Positions 24,494-33,972 of a stretch of 64,000 nucleotides of DNA are shown here, one piece after another. Within the stretch, counting starts at the first letter, position 1; each line of letters starts with the position of its first letter. This stretch comes from Clostridium fungisolvens. Its GTDB lineage: Bacteria; Bacillota; Clostridia; Clostridiales; Clostridiaceae. The stretch lies in contig NZ_BLZR01000001.1 in assembly GCF_014193895.1 (NCBI RefSeq), forward strand, positions 2,790,001-2,854,000, read 5' to 3'. The notes under the pieces are model-generated. The model was not told the origin of the DNA and made no database searches. It worked only from the letters and a program-made list of their open reading frames with translations. The position numbers and the translations under genes were made by a program.

Positions 24494-27034
24494 ATGACAG
24501 AACAACATTTCAAAGGACTAACCACTCATAAAGCCAAGGAGCTTCAAGAAAAATTCGGTAAAAATGAGCTTGTGACAGAAAAGAAAGAAAATTTTTTACA
24601 CAAGGTGTTACACGTAATTACCGAGCCTATGTTTCTACTCCTCATTGTAGCCGCTACTATCTACTTCATACTGGGAGAACCTAAAGATGGTGCAATTATG
24701 CTTATCTTCGTTATTGGAGTTATAGGCATTGAAACAATCCAAGAATGGAAAACTGACAAAACCCTAAAGGCACTTAAAGATTTATCGGCTCCACAAATCA
24801 AGGTGCTAAGGGATGGAACAGAAAAAGTAATTAATAGCTTGGACCTTGTACCTGGTGACATAATGTTTATATCAGAAGGTGTAAAAGTGCCTGCTGATGG
24901 AATAGTGCTTAAGGCAAGCACACTTGCTATTGATGAATCTTCTCTTACAGGAGAAGCTGAGGCAGTTTGGAAAGTTACTCAGGATAACTGTACAGATACT
25001 AGTACTGATTATTGGCGTAAAGATTATTGCTATGCAGGTACTCTCGTTACACAAGGTACAGGCACCATCTTAGTAGATAAAATCGGTCCATCCACTGAAT
25101 ATGGGAAGATAGGTCAAAATGTTCTTTCAGCACCTAATAACCCTACCCCACTTCAAAAACAAACAGGAAAATTAGTAAAACTATGTGCAGTAATTGCAGC
25201 AGTTCTATTTATTTTTGTTGGTGTAGTAACCTATTTTAATATATCAGACCATGCATTTATAGATAGACTCATTGAAAGTGTATTATCTGGAGTAACTCTT
25301 GCCATGGCTATGATCCCAGAAGAATTTCCTGTTATACTGACAGTATTTCTATCTATGGGTGCCTGGAGACTTGCTAAAAAGAATTCTCTTGTTAGAAAGC
25401 TTCCATCTGTTGAAACCTTAGGTGCCGTTTCTGTTCTTTGTGTTGATAAGACTGGAACTATAACAATGAACAAAATGACAGTTAGAGACACCTGGAGTTT
25501 TACTAATGATACAAATTCCTTGATTAAAATAATGGGTATGGGTTGCAAGGCTGATGCCTACGATCCAATGGAAAAGTCTATGATATCCTATTGTGAAGAA
25601 AATGGATTTTCAAGAGATATCATTTTTGGTGGTGAACTTATAAAAGAATACGCTTTTACCGATGATCTTAAAATGATGGGACATGTTTGGGAATCAAATG
25701 AAAGCATAATAGTTACTGCAAAAGGTTCACCGGAACGTATATTAACAATATGTAACCTGAAGGCAAGTGAAAAAAAAATAGCAGAAAATAAAATAATTGA
25801 AATGTCTAGTCAAGGACTTCGTGTAATTGCTGTTGGGCAAATGAATTTAAATAATATAGATGATATACCTGAAACTCTTAAGGAATGTAGTTTAGAGCTT
25901 TGTGGACTTATTGGCCTAGCTGATCCTCCAAGAGAATCAGTTAAAGAAGACATTAAAACCTGTACAAAAGCTGGAGTTCGTGTGGTTATGATAACTGGTG
26001 ATAATGGAATAACTGCAAGCTCAATCGCAAAACAAATCAATATCCCAAACAGTGATAAGATTATCACAGGCGATGAACTTAATAATATGACTGATGAGGA
26101 ACTTAAAGAAAGAGTTAAAGAGGTCAGTATTTTCTCTAGAGTAGTTCCAGAACACAAGATGAGGATTGTTAATGCATTTAAAGAAAATGGAGAAATAGTA
26201 GCCATGACAGGAGACGGTGTCAATGACGCACCAGCACTTAAACATGCTGATATTGGCATAGCTATGGGGAAACGTGGCTCAGAGGTTTCTAGAGAAGCAG
26301 CAGATTTGATTTTGCTTGATGATAACTTCTCTACAATTGTTGAAACCATAAGAAATGGCAGAAGAATTTATGACAACATTAGAAAAGCTGTTGGGTATGT
26401 ATTTACCATTCATATACCTATAGCCTTTAGTGCACTACTGGCTCCACTACTTGGAATAAGCCCAGGAAGTCTACTTCTACTTCCACTACACGTTGTTTTG
26501 CTTGAACTTGTAATTGACCCTACTTGCTCTATAGTATTAGAACGTCAGCCAGCAGAAGAGGATATTATGGAAAGAAGCCCTCGTGATCCAAACGAAAAAA
26601 TGCTAACATCAAAAAATCTTTTCAAAAGCATCTTCCAAGGTTTTGTTATATTTAGCGCATCTTTTGGGACCTATTACTGGTTTTTGAATCAAAATCCAGA
26701 CAATGCTCCTATAGCTAGAGCAATGGGACTTACCATCATATTACTTGCAAACCTGTTATTGGTTCATGTTAATAGCTCAAGTTATGACTTTGCAGTAAAA
26801 TCATTCATTAAAGCTATAAATGATAAAATAATGTGGATAGCCAGTTTAGGAACACTAATTGGTTTAGCAGTGATATTATATTCTCCTTTAAATAGCTTTT
26901 TGAAACTGGCTCCATTATCTATAAAGCAATTGCCTTTGGCAGCTTTAATAGCAGTAGTTTCAGTTGCTTGGTATGAAGTTGTAAAATTAGTAAGACACAT
27001 TAAAAATCATCGTAGTATGAAGAATAACCAGTAA
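24494..27034 (+). CDS. P2-like cation P-type ATPase under NiCo riboswitch control
   Basis: 846 residues. Ca2+-ATPase-like layout: N-terminal cation ATPase domain, LTGEA (about 151-155, where most relatives have TGES), helix 4 motif PEEFP (275-279) in place of PEGLP, DKTGT with Asp318, MTGDGVNDAP, and six C-terminal helices with ELVIDPTCSIVLE in helix 6. The changed helix 4 and 6 residues and the riboswitch point to export of Ni2+, Co2+ or Fe2+ rather than Ca2+; this is inference. GGAGG site and ATG, 295 bases after the riboswitch terminator. Confidence 0.88.
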   Translation: MTEQHFKGLTTHKAKELQEKFGKNELVTEKKENFLHKVLHVITEPMFLLLIVAATIYFILGEPKDGAIMLIFVIGVIGIETIQEWKTDKTLKALKDLSAPQIKVLRDGTEKVINSLDLVPGDIMFISEGVKVPADGIVLKASTLAIDESSLTGEAEAVWKVTQDNCTDTSTDYWRKDYCYAGTLVTQGTGTILVDKIGPSTEYGKIGQNVLSAPNNPTPLQKQTGKLVKLCAVIAAVLFIFVGVVTYFNISDHAFIDRLIESVLSGVTLAMAMIPEEFPVILTVFLSMGAWRLAKKNSLVRKLPSVETLGAVSVLCVDKTGTITMNKMTVRDTWSFTNDTNSLIKIMGMGCKADAYDPMEKSMISYCEENGFSRDIIFGGELIKEYAFTDDLKMMGHVWESNESIIVTAKGSPERILTICNLKASEKKIAENKIIEMSSQGLRVIAVGQMNLNNIDDIPETLKECSLELCGLIGLADPPRESVKEDIKTCTKAGVRVVMITGDNGITASSIAKQINIPNSDKIITGDELNNMTDEELKERVKEVSIFSRVVPEHKMRIVNAFKENGEIVAMTGDGVNDAPALKHADIGIAMGKRGSEVSREAADLILLDDNFSTIVETIRNGRRIYDNIRKAVGYVFTIHIPIAFSALLAPLLGISPGSLLLLPLHVVLLELVIDPTCSIVLERQPAEEDIMERSPRDPNEKMLTSKNLFKSIFQGFVIFSASFGTYYWFLNQNPDNAPIARAMGLTIILLANLLLVHVNSSSYDFAVKSFIKAINDKIMWIASLGTLIGLAVILYSPLNSFLKLAPLSIKQLPLAALIAVVSVAWYEVVKLVRHIKNHRSMKNNQ

Positions 27035-27140
27035 AATCTTCCAAAATATTATTTTAAAAAAGCTACTATTCATAAAATTAACCTAAATAATAGATGAAAG
27101 AGAATTTGATTTAATAAAAGTTTTTAACCCATAATAGTGA

Positions 27141-27174
27141 AATGTGATAGCTTAAACACTTATGCTATCACATT
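27141..27174. terminator. Terminator after the P2-like ATPase
   Basis: Perfect stem AATGTGATAGC/GCTATCACATT followed by TTTATTTTG. Confidence 0.85.
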
Positions 27175-27252
27175 TTATTTTGCTATAAAAAATAGATTTG
27201 AACTATTAAGTTATTCCGCCGGGTAATACCCTAAAGACTAAGTTACAGTGGT

Positions 27253-27516
27253 TTATTTATAATACTCCATAAGCTTTTTAGCCCCTACTTCAGGATGAGT
27301 ATAACGTCTTCTGTTTTGTGTCTTATCTTTGTAATTGATAGCTTGTCTTGGGCAATGCTGAATGCATGCAAGGCAGCTTTCACATTGATTATGAAACACT
27401 GGTGTTTTATTCTCCAAGGTTATATTCTTAGCAGGACAAACCTTCTGGCATATTCCACAGGAAATACAGTTATCATTAACGTTAAAATCACTACTTACTG
27501 TGTTGATTTTACCCAT
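27253..27516 (-). CDS. 2[4Fe-4S] ferredoxin-like protein
   Basis: 87 residues from MGKINTVSSDFNV. Two cluster motifs: CISCGICQKVCPAKN and CESCLACIQHCPRQA. The tail (RRRYTHPEVGAKKLM) resembles the C-terminal ferredoxin part of larger clostridial flavodoxin-ferredoxin fusions (EFR1 type), without the flavodoxin half. The start overlaps the MerR stop by 8 bases, so translation is coupled. Electron carrier; partner unknown. Confidence 0.88.
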   Translation of the reverse strand: MGKINTVSSDFNVNDNCISCGICQKVCPAKNITLENKTPVFHNQCESCLACIQHCPRQAINYKDKTQNRRRYTHPEVGAKKLMEYYK

Positions 27517-27931
27517 ATAACTCTTCAAATATATCTTCAACTAACCTATCTATTTTAATAATGTCTTCGCAATCCTTTTTCTGATCCATCAAAGTTTTTA
27601 TTTGGGTCATAAATTCAATCATTGATCCAAATAAATTTTGCTTTCTAATTAGCTCTAGTTTCTTATTATTAAATAAATCCAAAAGCTTAGGATAATTTCT
27701 TATATCCTTGGCTCTCATATACTGAAAAACCTGCTTGATTTCCGCCAAAGTAAAACCACCAAATTTCATTACCTCAGCATATTGTAGATCTTTGATATCC
27801 TGCTCTGTATAATAGCGATATCTATTATCTGAACGCTTAGGACATATTAAACCTATTTTATCGTAGTACCTCAATGTATCCTTTGGAATATTAATTAATT
27901 CTGATACTTGCTTTATAGAATATGTCTCCAT
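27509..27931 (-). CDS. MerR family transcriptional regulator
   Basis: 140 residues from METYSIKQVSEL, set by AAGGAG. N-terminal MerR winged helix (IPKDTLRYYDKIGLICPKR, then RYRYYTEQDIKDLQY) and a dimer coiled coil; the C-terminal part is short with only one Cys (DCEDIIK), so a metal site like MerR or CueR is not seen. Its promoter has the 19-base spacer typical of MerR control with a perfect palindrome. Operon with the ferredoxin. Confidence 0.9.
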   Translation of the reverse strand: METYSIKQVSELINIPKDTLRYYDKIGLICPKRSDNRYRYYTEQDIKDLQYAEVMKFGGFTLAEIKQVFQYMRAKDIRNYPKLLDLFNNKKLELIRKQNLFGSMIEFMTQIKTLMDQKKDCEDIIKIDRLVEDIFEELYG

Positions 27932-27952
27932 AGAATTCACTCCTTTGCGCTC

Positions 27953-27983
27953 ATTATAATATTGGAGTATACTCCAATGTCAA
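27953..27983 (-). promoter_or_regulatory. MerR-type promoter with 19-base spacer
   Basis: On the minus strand: TTGACA (27983-27978), 19 bases, TATAAT (27958-27953). The spacer holds the perfect 18-base palindrome ATTGGAGTATACTCCAAT (27961-27978). Long spacers with a central dyad are the hallmark of MerR activation by DNA twisting. Confidence 0.88.
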
Positions 27984-28128
27984 TAATATTATTATATGGA
28001 TATACCACTAGTAATAAAATTTACTTTGTTTCATAAATACTGGAATTACAATCCGCATATTATGTATAATAAGAAAGTAAAGTATTGAACATCTGTAAAT
28101 TTTAGCAAAAAGCACAAGGAGGTATTTT

Positions 28129-28287
28129 ATGGGAATGGTTGGTGCGTTAGCTTTCATTAATCTAATAATTGTTTTAGCCCTTGTAGGTGTTAGTATTTAT
28201 GGATTCGTGCTATTTGTAAAGCTTGCTAATAGAGGAATTAAAGCTCTTGATATCTACATAAATGAAAAGAATAACTCTAGATTGTAG
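28129..28287 (+). CDS. Small single-span membrane protein
   Basis: 52 residues, starting MGMVGALAFINLIIVL. One membrane helix (about 5-30) and a short charged tail (ALDIYINEKNNSRL). Strong AAGGAGG site and ATG. It stands alone after the MerR promoter region. No family recognised; size and signals fit a real small membrane protein. Confidence 0.65.
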   Translation: MGMVGALAFINLIIVLALVGVSIYGFVLFVKLANRGIKALDIYINEKNNSRL

Positions 28288-28567
28288 ATTCACATTCTTT
28301 TCTTATAAGAACTAAATATAAAAGCGGACAACTTTTATTGTGTACTTTTATTTATGTAATTTATCAACATCGGTTTAAAACATAGCCACACTTGAAGCTC
28401 GACTTACTGAAGAACGTGAGAAATCAAATTGAACATATGTCAAAGAAATGGTTTTCTGTGCATGGGCATGAAAGAGTTAATAAATTTAAATATCTTTAGT
28501 GCAGCAATACATAGCAGAAAATAAATTTAGATATCACAGTTAATTGGTACATTATTAAAATGTGCAT
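28288..28567. other. Non-coding stretch
   Basis: No intact gene. A plus-strand frame at about 28388-28498 (LDLLKNVRNQIEHM, WFSVHGHERV) could be a coding remnant but has no start. Confidence 0.4.
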
Positions 28568-28596
28568 TAGGGGAACTCTTCAATGAGTTCCCCTTA
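28568..28596. terminator. Terminator-like hairpin
   Basis: Stem AGGGGAACTC/GAGTTCCCCT with a 6-base loop, followed by TTAAAAC. It may end the alcohol dehydrogenase transcript from the minus side. Confidence 0.65.
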
Positions 28597-28614
28597 AAAC
28601 AAAATATATTATTT

Positions 28615-28697
28615 ATGTACCACTTAGTAATAAAACTAATTATTTTAAAATTTACTCACCTGAACCCATCATATATTTAAAATAGGTTTAGGATTGA
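28615..28697. repeat. Palindromic intergenic element A, decayed copy
   Basis: ATGTACCACTTAGTAATAAA at the left matches the reverse orientation of the 9370-9465 copy, through TTTACTCACCTGAACCC; the right end has lost its GAAGTGG. Confidence 0.55.
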
Positions 28698-28709
28698 ATT
28701 AGCACAGCA

Positions 28710-29897
28710 CTATATCTTCATTATAACCTTATAAAACTCTTCTTTCCCCCAAATAGCTGGCACTGGATATAGTGGATTAGCTTCATAAACTGCTCTTTTT
28801 GTAAGCTCAGGAATATCCTTCTCTTTTACTACCTGAAGCCTCTCCGGAAGACCCATTTTTCTATTCATCTCTTCAATTTCCTTTATGAAGGCCTTTGCTT
28901 TTTCTTCCTTAGTCTTTCCTTTAAGTCCGATTATATCTGCAAGATGTGCAAGTTTTTCGTAAGCTGCTTCTCCATAACCTTCTAATACTCTTGGCAGTAT
29001 AACTGCATTTGCCTTACCATGAGGTACACCGTATAGACCTCCAATTCCATGAGCTATTGCATGCACATATCCAACATAAGCATTGGTTATAGATACTCCT
29101 GCATAGTAGGAACCAATTAGGAGATTTTCACGAGCCTTAATATCCTGTCCATTTTCATATGCTTGAATTAAGTTTTCATGTATTAGCTTTACCGCCTCAA
29201 GTGCATTTTCACTACCTTTTTTAGGAGCAAATCTGTTGATATAGGCTTCAACTGCATGGGTCAATGCATCCATTCCAGTAACTGCTGTGATATCCTTTGG
29301 AAGGGTAATGGTTAACTCTGGATCAAGTATTGCATAAGCTGGAACTATGTTTAAATCCATGATTGTATGTTTATAATGTGTTGTTCCATCTGTAATAACC
29401 GCTCCTGCTGTTACTTCTGAACCAGTTCCTGCTGTGGTAGGTACTGCAAAAAGCAATGGAATTTTCTTCATTATCTTCATAAGTCCTGTCATATCTGATA
29501 CAGTTTTATTTGGACATGCTATTCTTGCACCAACAACCTTAGCGCAATCCATCACAGAACCCCCTCCTATAGCGATAATCCCTTCACAGCCTTCCTTTTT
29601 ATATAAACTTACAGCCTTTTCGATGCATTCAATGGTTGGATCTGGCTCAACTTCACTGTAAATAACATAGGATATATTTTCACTCTTAAGCATCTCAAAC
29701 AATGGCTTTAAAGTGCCACGTCTCATAAAACCAGCTGTGGTAATAATCTCTACTGTTCCAATACCATTGTCCTTAACTAGCTTTGGAAGTTTCATCATAC
29801 TTCCAGCACCAGTTATAAGCTTTGGTTCTTTTGATGGTGCCACTTTAAGAACAGCGCTAAGTAATGCTTGACGTGTTCTGTAATATATTTTATTCAT
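28710..29897 (-). CDS. Iron-containing alcohol dehydrogenase
   Basis: 395 residues, family III fold. NAD(P) loop GIIAIGGGSVMDCAKVV, PTTAGTGSEVT, then the iron site region: DALTHAVEAY and GYVHAIAHGIGGLYGVPHG (His ligands). Interconverts alcohols and aldehydes. AGGAGG site. Divergent from the TetR-type gene 270 bases away, which probably regulates it. Confidence 0.93.
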   Translation of the reverse strand: MNKIYYRTRQALLSAVLKVAPSKEPKLITGAGSMMKLPKLVKDNGIGTVEIITTAGFMRRGTLKPLFEMLKSENISYVIYSEVEPDPTIECIEKAVSLYKKEGCEGIIAIGGGSVMDCAKVVGARIACPNKTVSDMTGLMKIMKKIPLLFAVPTTAGTGSEVTAGAVITDGTTHYKHTIMDLNIVPAYAILDPELTITLPKDITAVTGMDALTHAVEAYINRFAPKKGSENALEAVKLIHENLIQAYENGQDIKARENLLIGSYYAGVSITNAYVGYVHAIAHGIGGLYGVPHGKANAVILPRVLEGYGEAAYEKLAHLADIIGLKGKTKEEKAKAFIKEIEEMNRKMGLPERLQVVKEKDIPELTKRAVYEANPLYPVPAIWGKEEFYKVIMKI

Positions 29898-30165
29898 TTC
29901 TCTCTCCTCCTATAAAACCTTTATTATCTTAATCCTGTTCACTGTAAATACTGTATACCAATGTTCCTCTCCTGATTTCTCCTATAGCCTGTCTTTCAAT
30001 AATGATATACAATTAATATCCCCTATAGTTAACTACCTTTGCTGGATAATCCACATAAATTTCTGCGACACTTGTAACACTTTTTATTTTGTATTATAAT
30101 TACTTAAATTTCACTTTTCAAGGGTTTGCCCGCAAGTGATACAAATTGAAGGGAGTGTCACAGTT

Positions 30166-30705
30166 TTGGAAAATGCAAATCAGAACAAGACTGCTTTAAA
30201 ATATAAGGAATGGATCATCAATGCTTTTATGGAGCTGTTAAAACAATATAAGTACAGTGAAATAACCATAAAGCAAATCACCTTGCAGGCTGATGTGTCA
30301 AGACAGACTTTTTACCGTCATTATAAATCCAAAGATGAGATTATACAGGAATATAGCAACAAAGTATGCGATGAGATATCTGAAAAATTACTTTCCCTTG
30401 AAGACAAGTCAATTTACCAGATAACCTTAACTTATTTTAACTTCTGGAAAAGCTATTCCGACTTACTATACTTAGTCAGAAGTAGCGGTTGCGAACACTT
30501 ACTAGTTGAACATTACAATGAAATTATGCTTAAGACGCTGGACATACTTAGGCCTTCTATGGCACAGTATAAGGATGAAGAATTCGCCTTAATAAAGGCC
30601 TTTCTTATTGGAGGATTTTATAGTGTAAAATCAAGTTGGATGGAGAACAATCTAAATACCACCCCTGAGGCTTTAGCAAAATTAATTTGCAGCATTATTT
30701 CATAA
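30166..30705 (+). CDS. TetR family regulator
   Basis: 179 residues from a TTG, with AAGGGAG ten bases before; a GTG ten codons upstream is the alternative. TetR helix-turn-helix at about 25-60 (SEITIKQITLQADVSRQTFYRHYKSKDEI). The C-terminal domain is of the short TetR_C type with SSGCEHLLVEHY. Divergent from the alcohol dehydrogenase; the gap has a candidate operator (GACACTTGTAACAC near 30067). Confidence 0.85.
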   Translation: MENANQNKTALKYKEWIINAFMELLKQYKYSEITIKQITLQADVSRQTFYRHYKSKDEIIQEYSNKVCDEISEKLLSLEDKSIYQITLTYFNFWKSYSDLLYLVRSSGCEHLLVEHYNEIMLKTLDILRPSMAQYKDEEFALIKAFLIGGFYSVKSSWMENNLNTTPEALAKLICSIIS

Positions 30706-30805
30706 TTGAAGACCGTAAAGCACTGAATCCTAAAATATAGTTACCCCAAAGAGACCTTCGCAAGGAACACCACTTTGCTTAAATACTCCCATATTTAGTG
30801 ACTAT

Positions 30806-30840
30806 AAAAAGCACTTCTGTTTCATTCAGAAGTGCTTTTT
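30806..30840. terminator. Terminator between TetR and nagA
   Basis: Perfect 14-base arms AAAAAGCACTTCTG/CAGAAGTGCTTTTT; works for both converging genes. Confidence 0.9.
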
Positions 30841-30900
30841 AAATTTAGATTCATTTCAGATATAGTGAAGATGTGTAGAATATTCTAATCTTCCTGTATA

Positions 30901-32085
30901 TTAGCTAACTTTATATTTCTGAAAAAAGCTTTGATTAAAAATACAATCATCTGTATCCTTATCAAATACTTTACGTCCTTCACTGTAAGTTGCAATTACT
31001 TCAAAGTCATTAGATATAACTGCGATATCACAATCCTTACCAATTTTAATTGATCCTTTAGTATCACCAAAGCCATAGAAATTGCATGGATTTAAAGAAG
31101 CCATCCTGATAACCTCCTCTAGTGGCATTTTTAGCTTTTTTACTAATACTGACATTCCATAAAGTACTGATTTTGTAGACCCCATCAAACGTCCTGTTTC
31201 ACTTAAACAAAAACCTTCCGAATTAATTGTAACCTCAAAATCACCCATCTTATAACATCCCTCAGGTGCACCTGCAGATGGTGTGCTGTCTGATATCATC
31301 ATCCATTTACTCTCTTCCTTAACCTTAAACATCACATCTAACATCACTGGGTTTATATGCATACCATCACAAATCACTTCACAGTTAACCTTTGGGTTAA
31401 GCAAACATGCCCCTAATCCCCCCATATTACGATGGTGAATTCCACTCATCACATTAGCAGTGTGAGTGGCTACAGATATTCCTCCTTTAAAAGCCTCCAT
31501 AGCTTCTTCATAATTGCAATTACTATGGGCAAAGGCAACTTTAACCCCTTGTTTTGTTAGATAATCTACTACCTCTTGGCTTCCTTCAATTTCTGGAGCA
31601 ATTGCAAATAATTTTAGCAGACCATCTGCTTCCTTAACCATTTCCTTTACATGATTCATATCAATCTCAGGATGAGGTACATCAACTCCCTTTTCTCCGA
31701 CTCTATTAAGGTAAGGTCCTTCCGAATGAATTCCCAAAATTTTACTCCCATCTATATCTTGTTTTGCTATTTTAGCTATTGACTTAAACATAGAAAAATC
31801 AGCAGTTGGGAACACATTAGCTACTCCGCTTGCAGCGCAACCTTTTAAATATCCCTTAAGCTCACTTTCAGGATCTTCATAACTATTGTTAAATAATGTA
31901 TACCCCATAGTTCCATGGTTATGGGTATCAAATATTCCTGGTATTAAAATATAATTTGTATAATCTATATAATCATTAATCTCTGTTTCACTTGAATAAT
32001 AATTTGCAATCTTTTTATCTTTTATTTCTAAATATCCCTCTTTTACACCATCTTCAAAGTAAATATAATTAGACTTTAATATCAT
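30901..32085 (-). CDS. nagA: N-acetylglucosamine-6-phosphate deacetylase
   Basis: 394 residues from the second ATG; AAAGGAGA is two bases from the first ATG and eight from this one. Removes acetyl from GlcNAc-6-P. Amidohydrolase motifs: GIFDTHNHG, HSEGPYLN, AFAHSNCNY, ATHTANVMSGIHHR and the catalytic Asp in ISDSTPSAG. It is the last gene of the mannose-family PTS operon, so the PTS substrate is probably an N-acetylated amino sugar. There is no nagB nearby. Confidence 0.9.
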   Translation of the reverse strand: MILKSNYIYFEDGVKEGYLEIKDKKIANYYSSETEINDYIDYTNYILIPGIFDTHNHGTMGYTLFNNSYEDPESELKGYLKGCAASGVANVFPTADFSMFKSIAKIAKQDIDGSKILGIHSEGPYLNRVGEKGVDVPHPEIDMNHVKEMVKEADGLLKLFAIAPEIEGSQEVVDYLTKQGVKVAFAHSNCNYEEAMEAFKGGISVATHTANVMSGIHHRNMGGLGACLLNPKVNCEVICDGMHINPVMLDVMFKVKEESKWMMISDSTPSAGAPEGCYKMGDFEVTINSEGFCLSETGRLMGSTKSVLYGMSVLVKKLKMPLEEVIRMASLNPCNFYGFGDTKGSIKIGKDCDIAVISNDFEVIATYSEGRKVFDKDTDDCIFNQSFFQKYKVS

Positions 32086-32106
32086 TTTCATTCTCCTTTC
32101 ACCAAG

Positions 32107-33072
32107 TTATTGCACGTGACTTATTGCACATTTTTTCACCTCAACTAAAAAGGCCCCTAACCCTTTCTCTATGCTTTCTAATCTTTTGATATCCAATTGA
32201 TAATCTTTTCTTGAGCGGGTGTTTTTTACAGCTAATTGTTCATTAATTATTTCACCATTTGTTAAAACTAGCATGTTAGTAGAAAACTTCAGCATTGTTT
32301 CTTCATATCGTTCAGGCTTATATGTTTTATTAATGATATTCAAAGGTTTCAAATGATAAATAAGTTGATCTGCTGTTTCTTTCATTTTTTCATTATGCGC
32401 ACAAACTAGGTAAGTTCCATAAGCTAAGCAGTCTAAATAAAGTATCAATTTTCTACTGTTTTTCAGCTCTTTTTTTAGAAGTTTTAAGCCTTCGTAAGAG
32501 TTTATATTTTGATCTAACAGCACAAAAGCTATATCATTGTTACCTTTCAATTCTTCTGCTAGTTTTCCTATTAATGCAACACTAGCACTGCTGCGATTAA
32601 AATTAACTTTATTTGCAGAACCCTGCATTAGTTTATAAGCGATAAAGCCTAAAATCCCGCAAAGTAGTGAAACTATAATTTTACCTATAGATGAAAAAGT
32701 ATTGAAAGGCGACACCAAAAAATAAATCGCACTAAAGCACAATCCCATTAACACAAATTGTAAAACTAGATTTATATTTTCTTGTGCCAAGTTCTTTTTT
32801 ATATTAAAGGGATAATAAAGATAATTAGGTAACAAAACACTACTTGGAGTATCATAAGCACATACTACTACCACATTAGCTTTATCAAGCTCCCCAATAA
32901 CCATATTTGTAACTGACTTCAATTTGCTTTTATTATTTTGGTAGCTTATTTCATAATCTAAGTTTTGAAAATATTGATGTGTCTCAGAAAGGAATATTTT
33001 CTTTTGCTTAAATGTATATCTTTTTGATAATGTCACTCCAAATAACATCATTAAATCTTTCAATACTCTCAT
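32107..33072 (-). CDS. Membrane protein with decayed M28-peptidase-like pattern
   Basis: 321 residues. Two membrane helices at about 100-150 split a soluble fold. The pieces VVVCAYDTPSS, SSASVALIGKLAEEL and DIAFVLLDQN sit where an M28 peptidase has AHYDT, NxxG and the following strand, but the metal ligands are missing. So it may be a non-catalytic relative. The first ATG has the AGGGG site directly against it; a TTG three codons later is an alternative. Placed between the IID gene and nagA in the PTS operon; role unknown. Confidence 0.55.
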   Translation of the reverse strand: MRVLKDLMMLFGVTLSKRYTFKQKKIFLSETHQYFQNLDYEISYQNNKSKLKSVTNMVIGELDKANVVVVCAYDTPSSVLLPNYLYYPFNIKKNLAQENINLVLQFVLMGLCFSAIYFLVSPFNTFSSIGKIIVSLLCGILGFIAYKLMQGSANKVNFNRSSASVALIGKLAEELKGNNDIAFVLLDQNINSYEGLKLLKKELKNSRKLILYLDCLAYGTYLVCAHNEKMKETADQLIYHLKPLNIINKTYKPERYEETMLKFSTNMLVLTNGEIINEQLAVKNTRSRKDYQLDIKRLESIEKGLGAFLVEVKKCAISHVQ

Positions 33073-33150
33073 CCCCTCTATAAAAAATTATTAAAGTAGT
33101 AAAGTTAAGGCCATGAAGCCACAGCTTCACAGCCCTATTCCACTAAACTT

Positions 33151-33972
33151 TTACCAAAAAACGCCTAAGAATGCTCCTACCATAGCTAAAACAAAAATAC
33201 CAAGTATCAATTGTGTAGGACGAGCTCCTTTTTTAATGAGCTTAACTAATACAAAAAGCAATATTAAACCGAGCAATCCAGGGAATATGGAATTGATAAC
33301 ATCTTGAATTACAACAGAGGTCTTTCCTATACTTAGTGTCCACTTAAAAGGAACATCTACCATTTGAGCCGTCATTGCACCTACCATAGTTAACCCTAAA
33401 ACAGAAGCTGCTTTTGTCAAACAATTCATTAATCCAGAATTATAAACTGAATCAATAAAAGATGTACCAACTGTATACCCCCAATTTATGAATAAGTATT
33501 TTACTACTGACTGACTCACTCCATATAACAAGATAAAGATGAACATACCTAAAATACTGCCTTGTGAACAAAGGCCAATTCCAATACCTGCAGCTATAAT
33601 ACGTAAACAGTTAAAGAATAAGGAATCAAACATACCAGCTGTTGGACCCATTAGCGCTGCCTTTATACTGTCAATTGTTTTACCATCAATTGAATTATTC
33701 TCTTTATGTTCTCTTTCCATGGCATAAGTTAATCCAGCAATAAATGAAAACGGTACTGCGTGAGTATTAAAGAAACTTTGATGTCGTAAATACGCTTCTT
33801 TTTTACCTTCTGGATCATTTTTATAAATGGCTTCAATTGCAGGTTGCATTGTTAGAGTAAGTCCATTTGCCTCCATTTTAACCATATTAAATGTTGCAAA
33901 CACAAGGTGTGAACGAAGAAACATTGACTTTAGAATTTTCTTTTCATCTTGAGATAATACTTTCTTATCCAT
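33151..33972 (-). CDS. PTS mannose-family IID component
   Basis: 273 residues. IID membrane subunit: KKILKSMFLRSHLVFATFNMV at the front, YLRHQSFFNTHAVPFSFIAGL, and a hydrophobic C-terminal half (QLILGIFVLAMVGAFLGVFW). Forms the transport channel with IIC. ATG overlaps the IIC stop (TAATG), so translation is coupled. Confidence 0.93.
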   Translation of the reverse strand: MDKKVLSQDEKKILKSMFLRSHLVFATFNMVKMEANGLTLTMQPAIEAIYKNDPEGKKEAYLRHQSFFNTHAVPFSFIAGLTYAMEREHKENNSIDGKTIDSIKAALMGPTAGMFDSLFFNCLRIIAAGIGIGLCSQGSILGMFIFILLYGVSQSVVKYLFINWGYTVGTSFIDSVYNSGLMNCLTKAASVLGLTMVGAMTAQMVDVPFKWTLSIGKTSVVIQDVINSIFPGLLGLILLFVLVKLIKKGARPTQLILGIFVLAMVGAFLGVFW

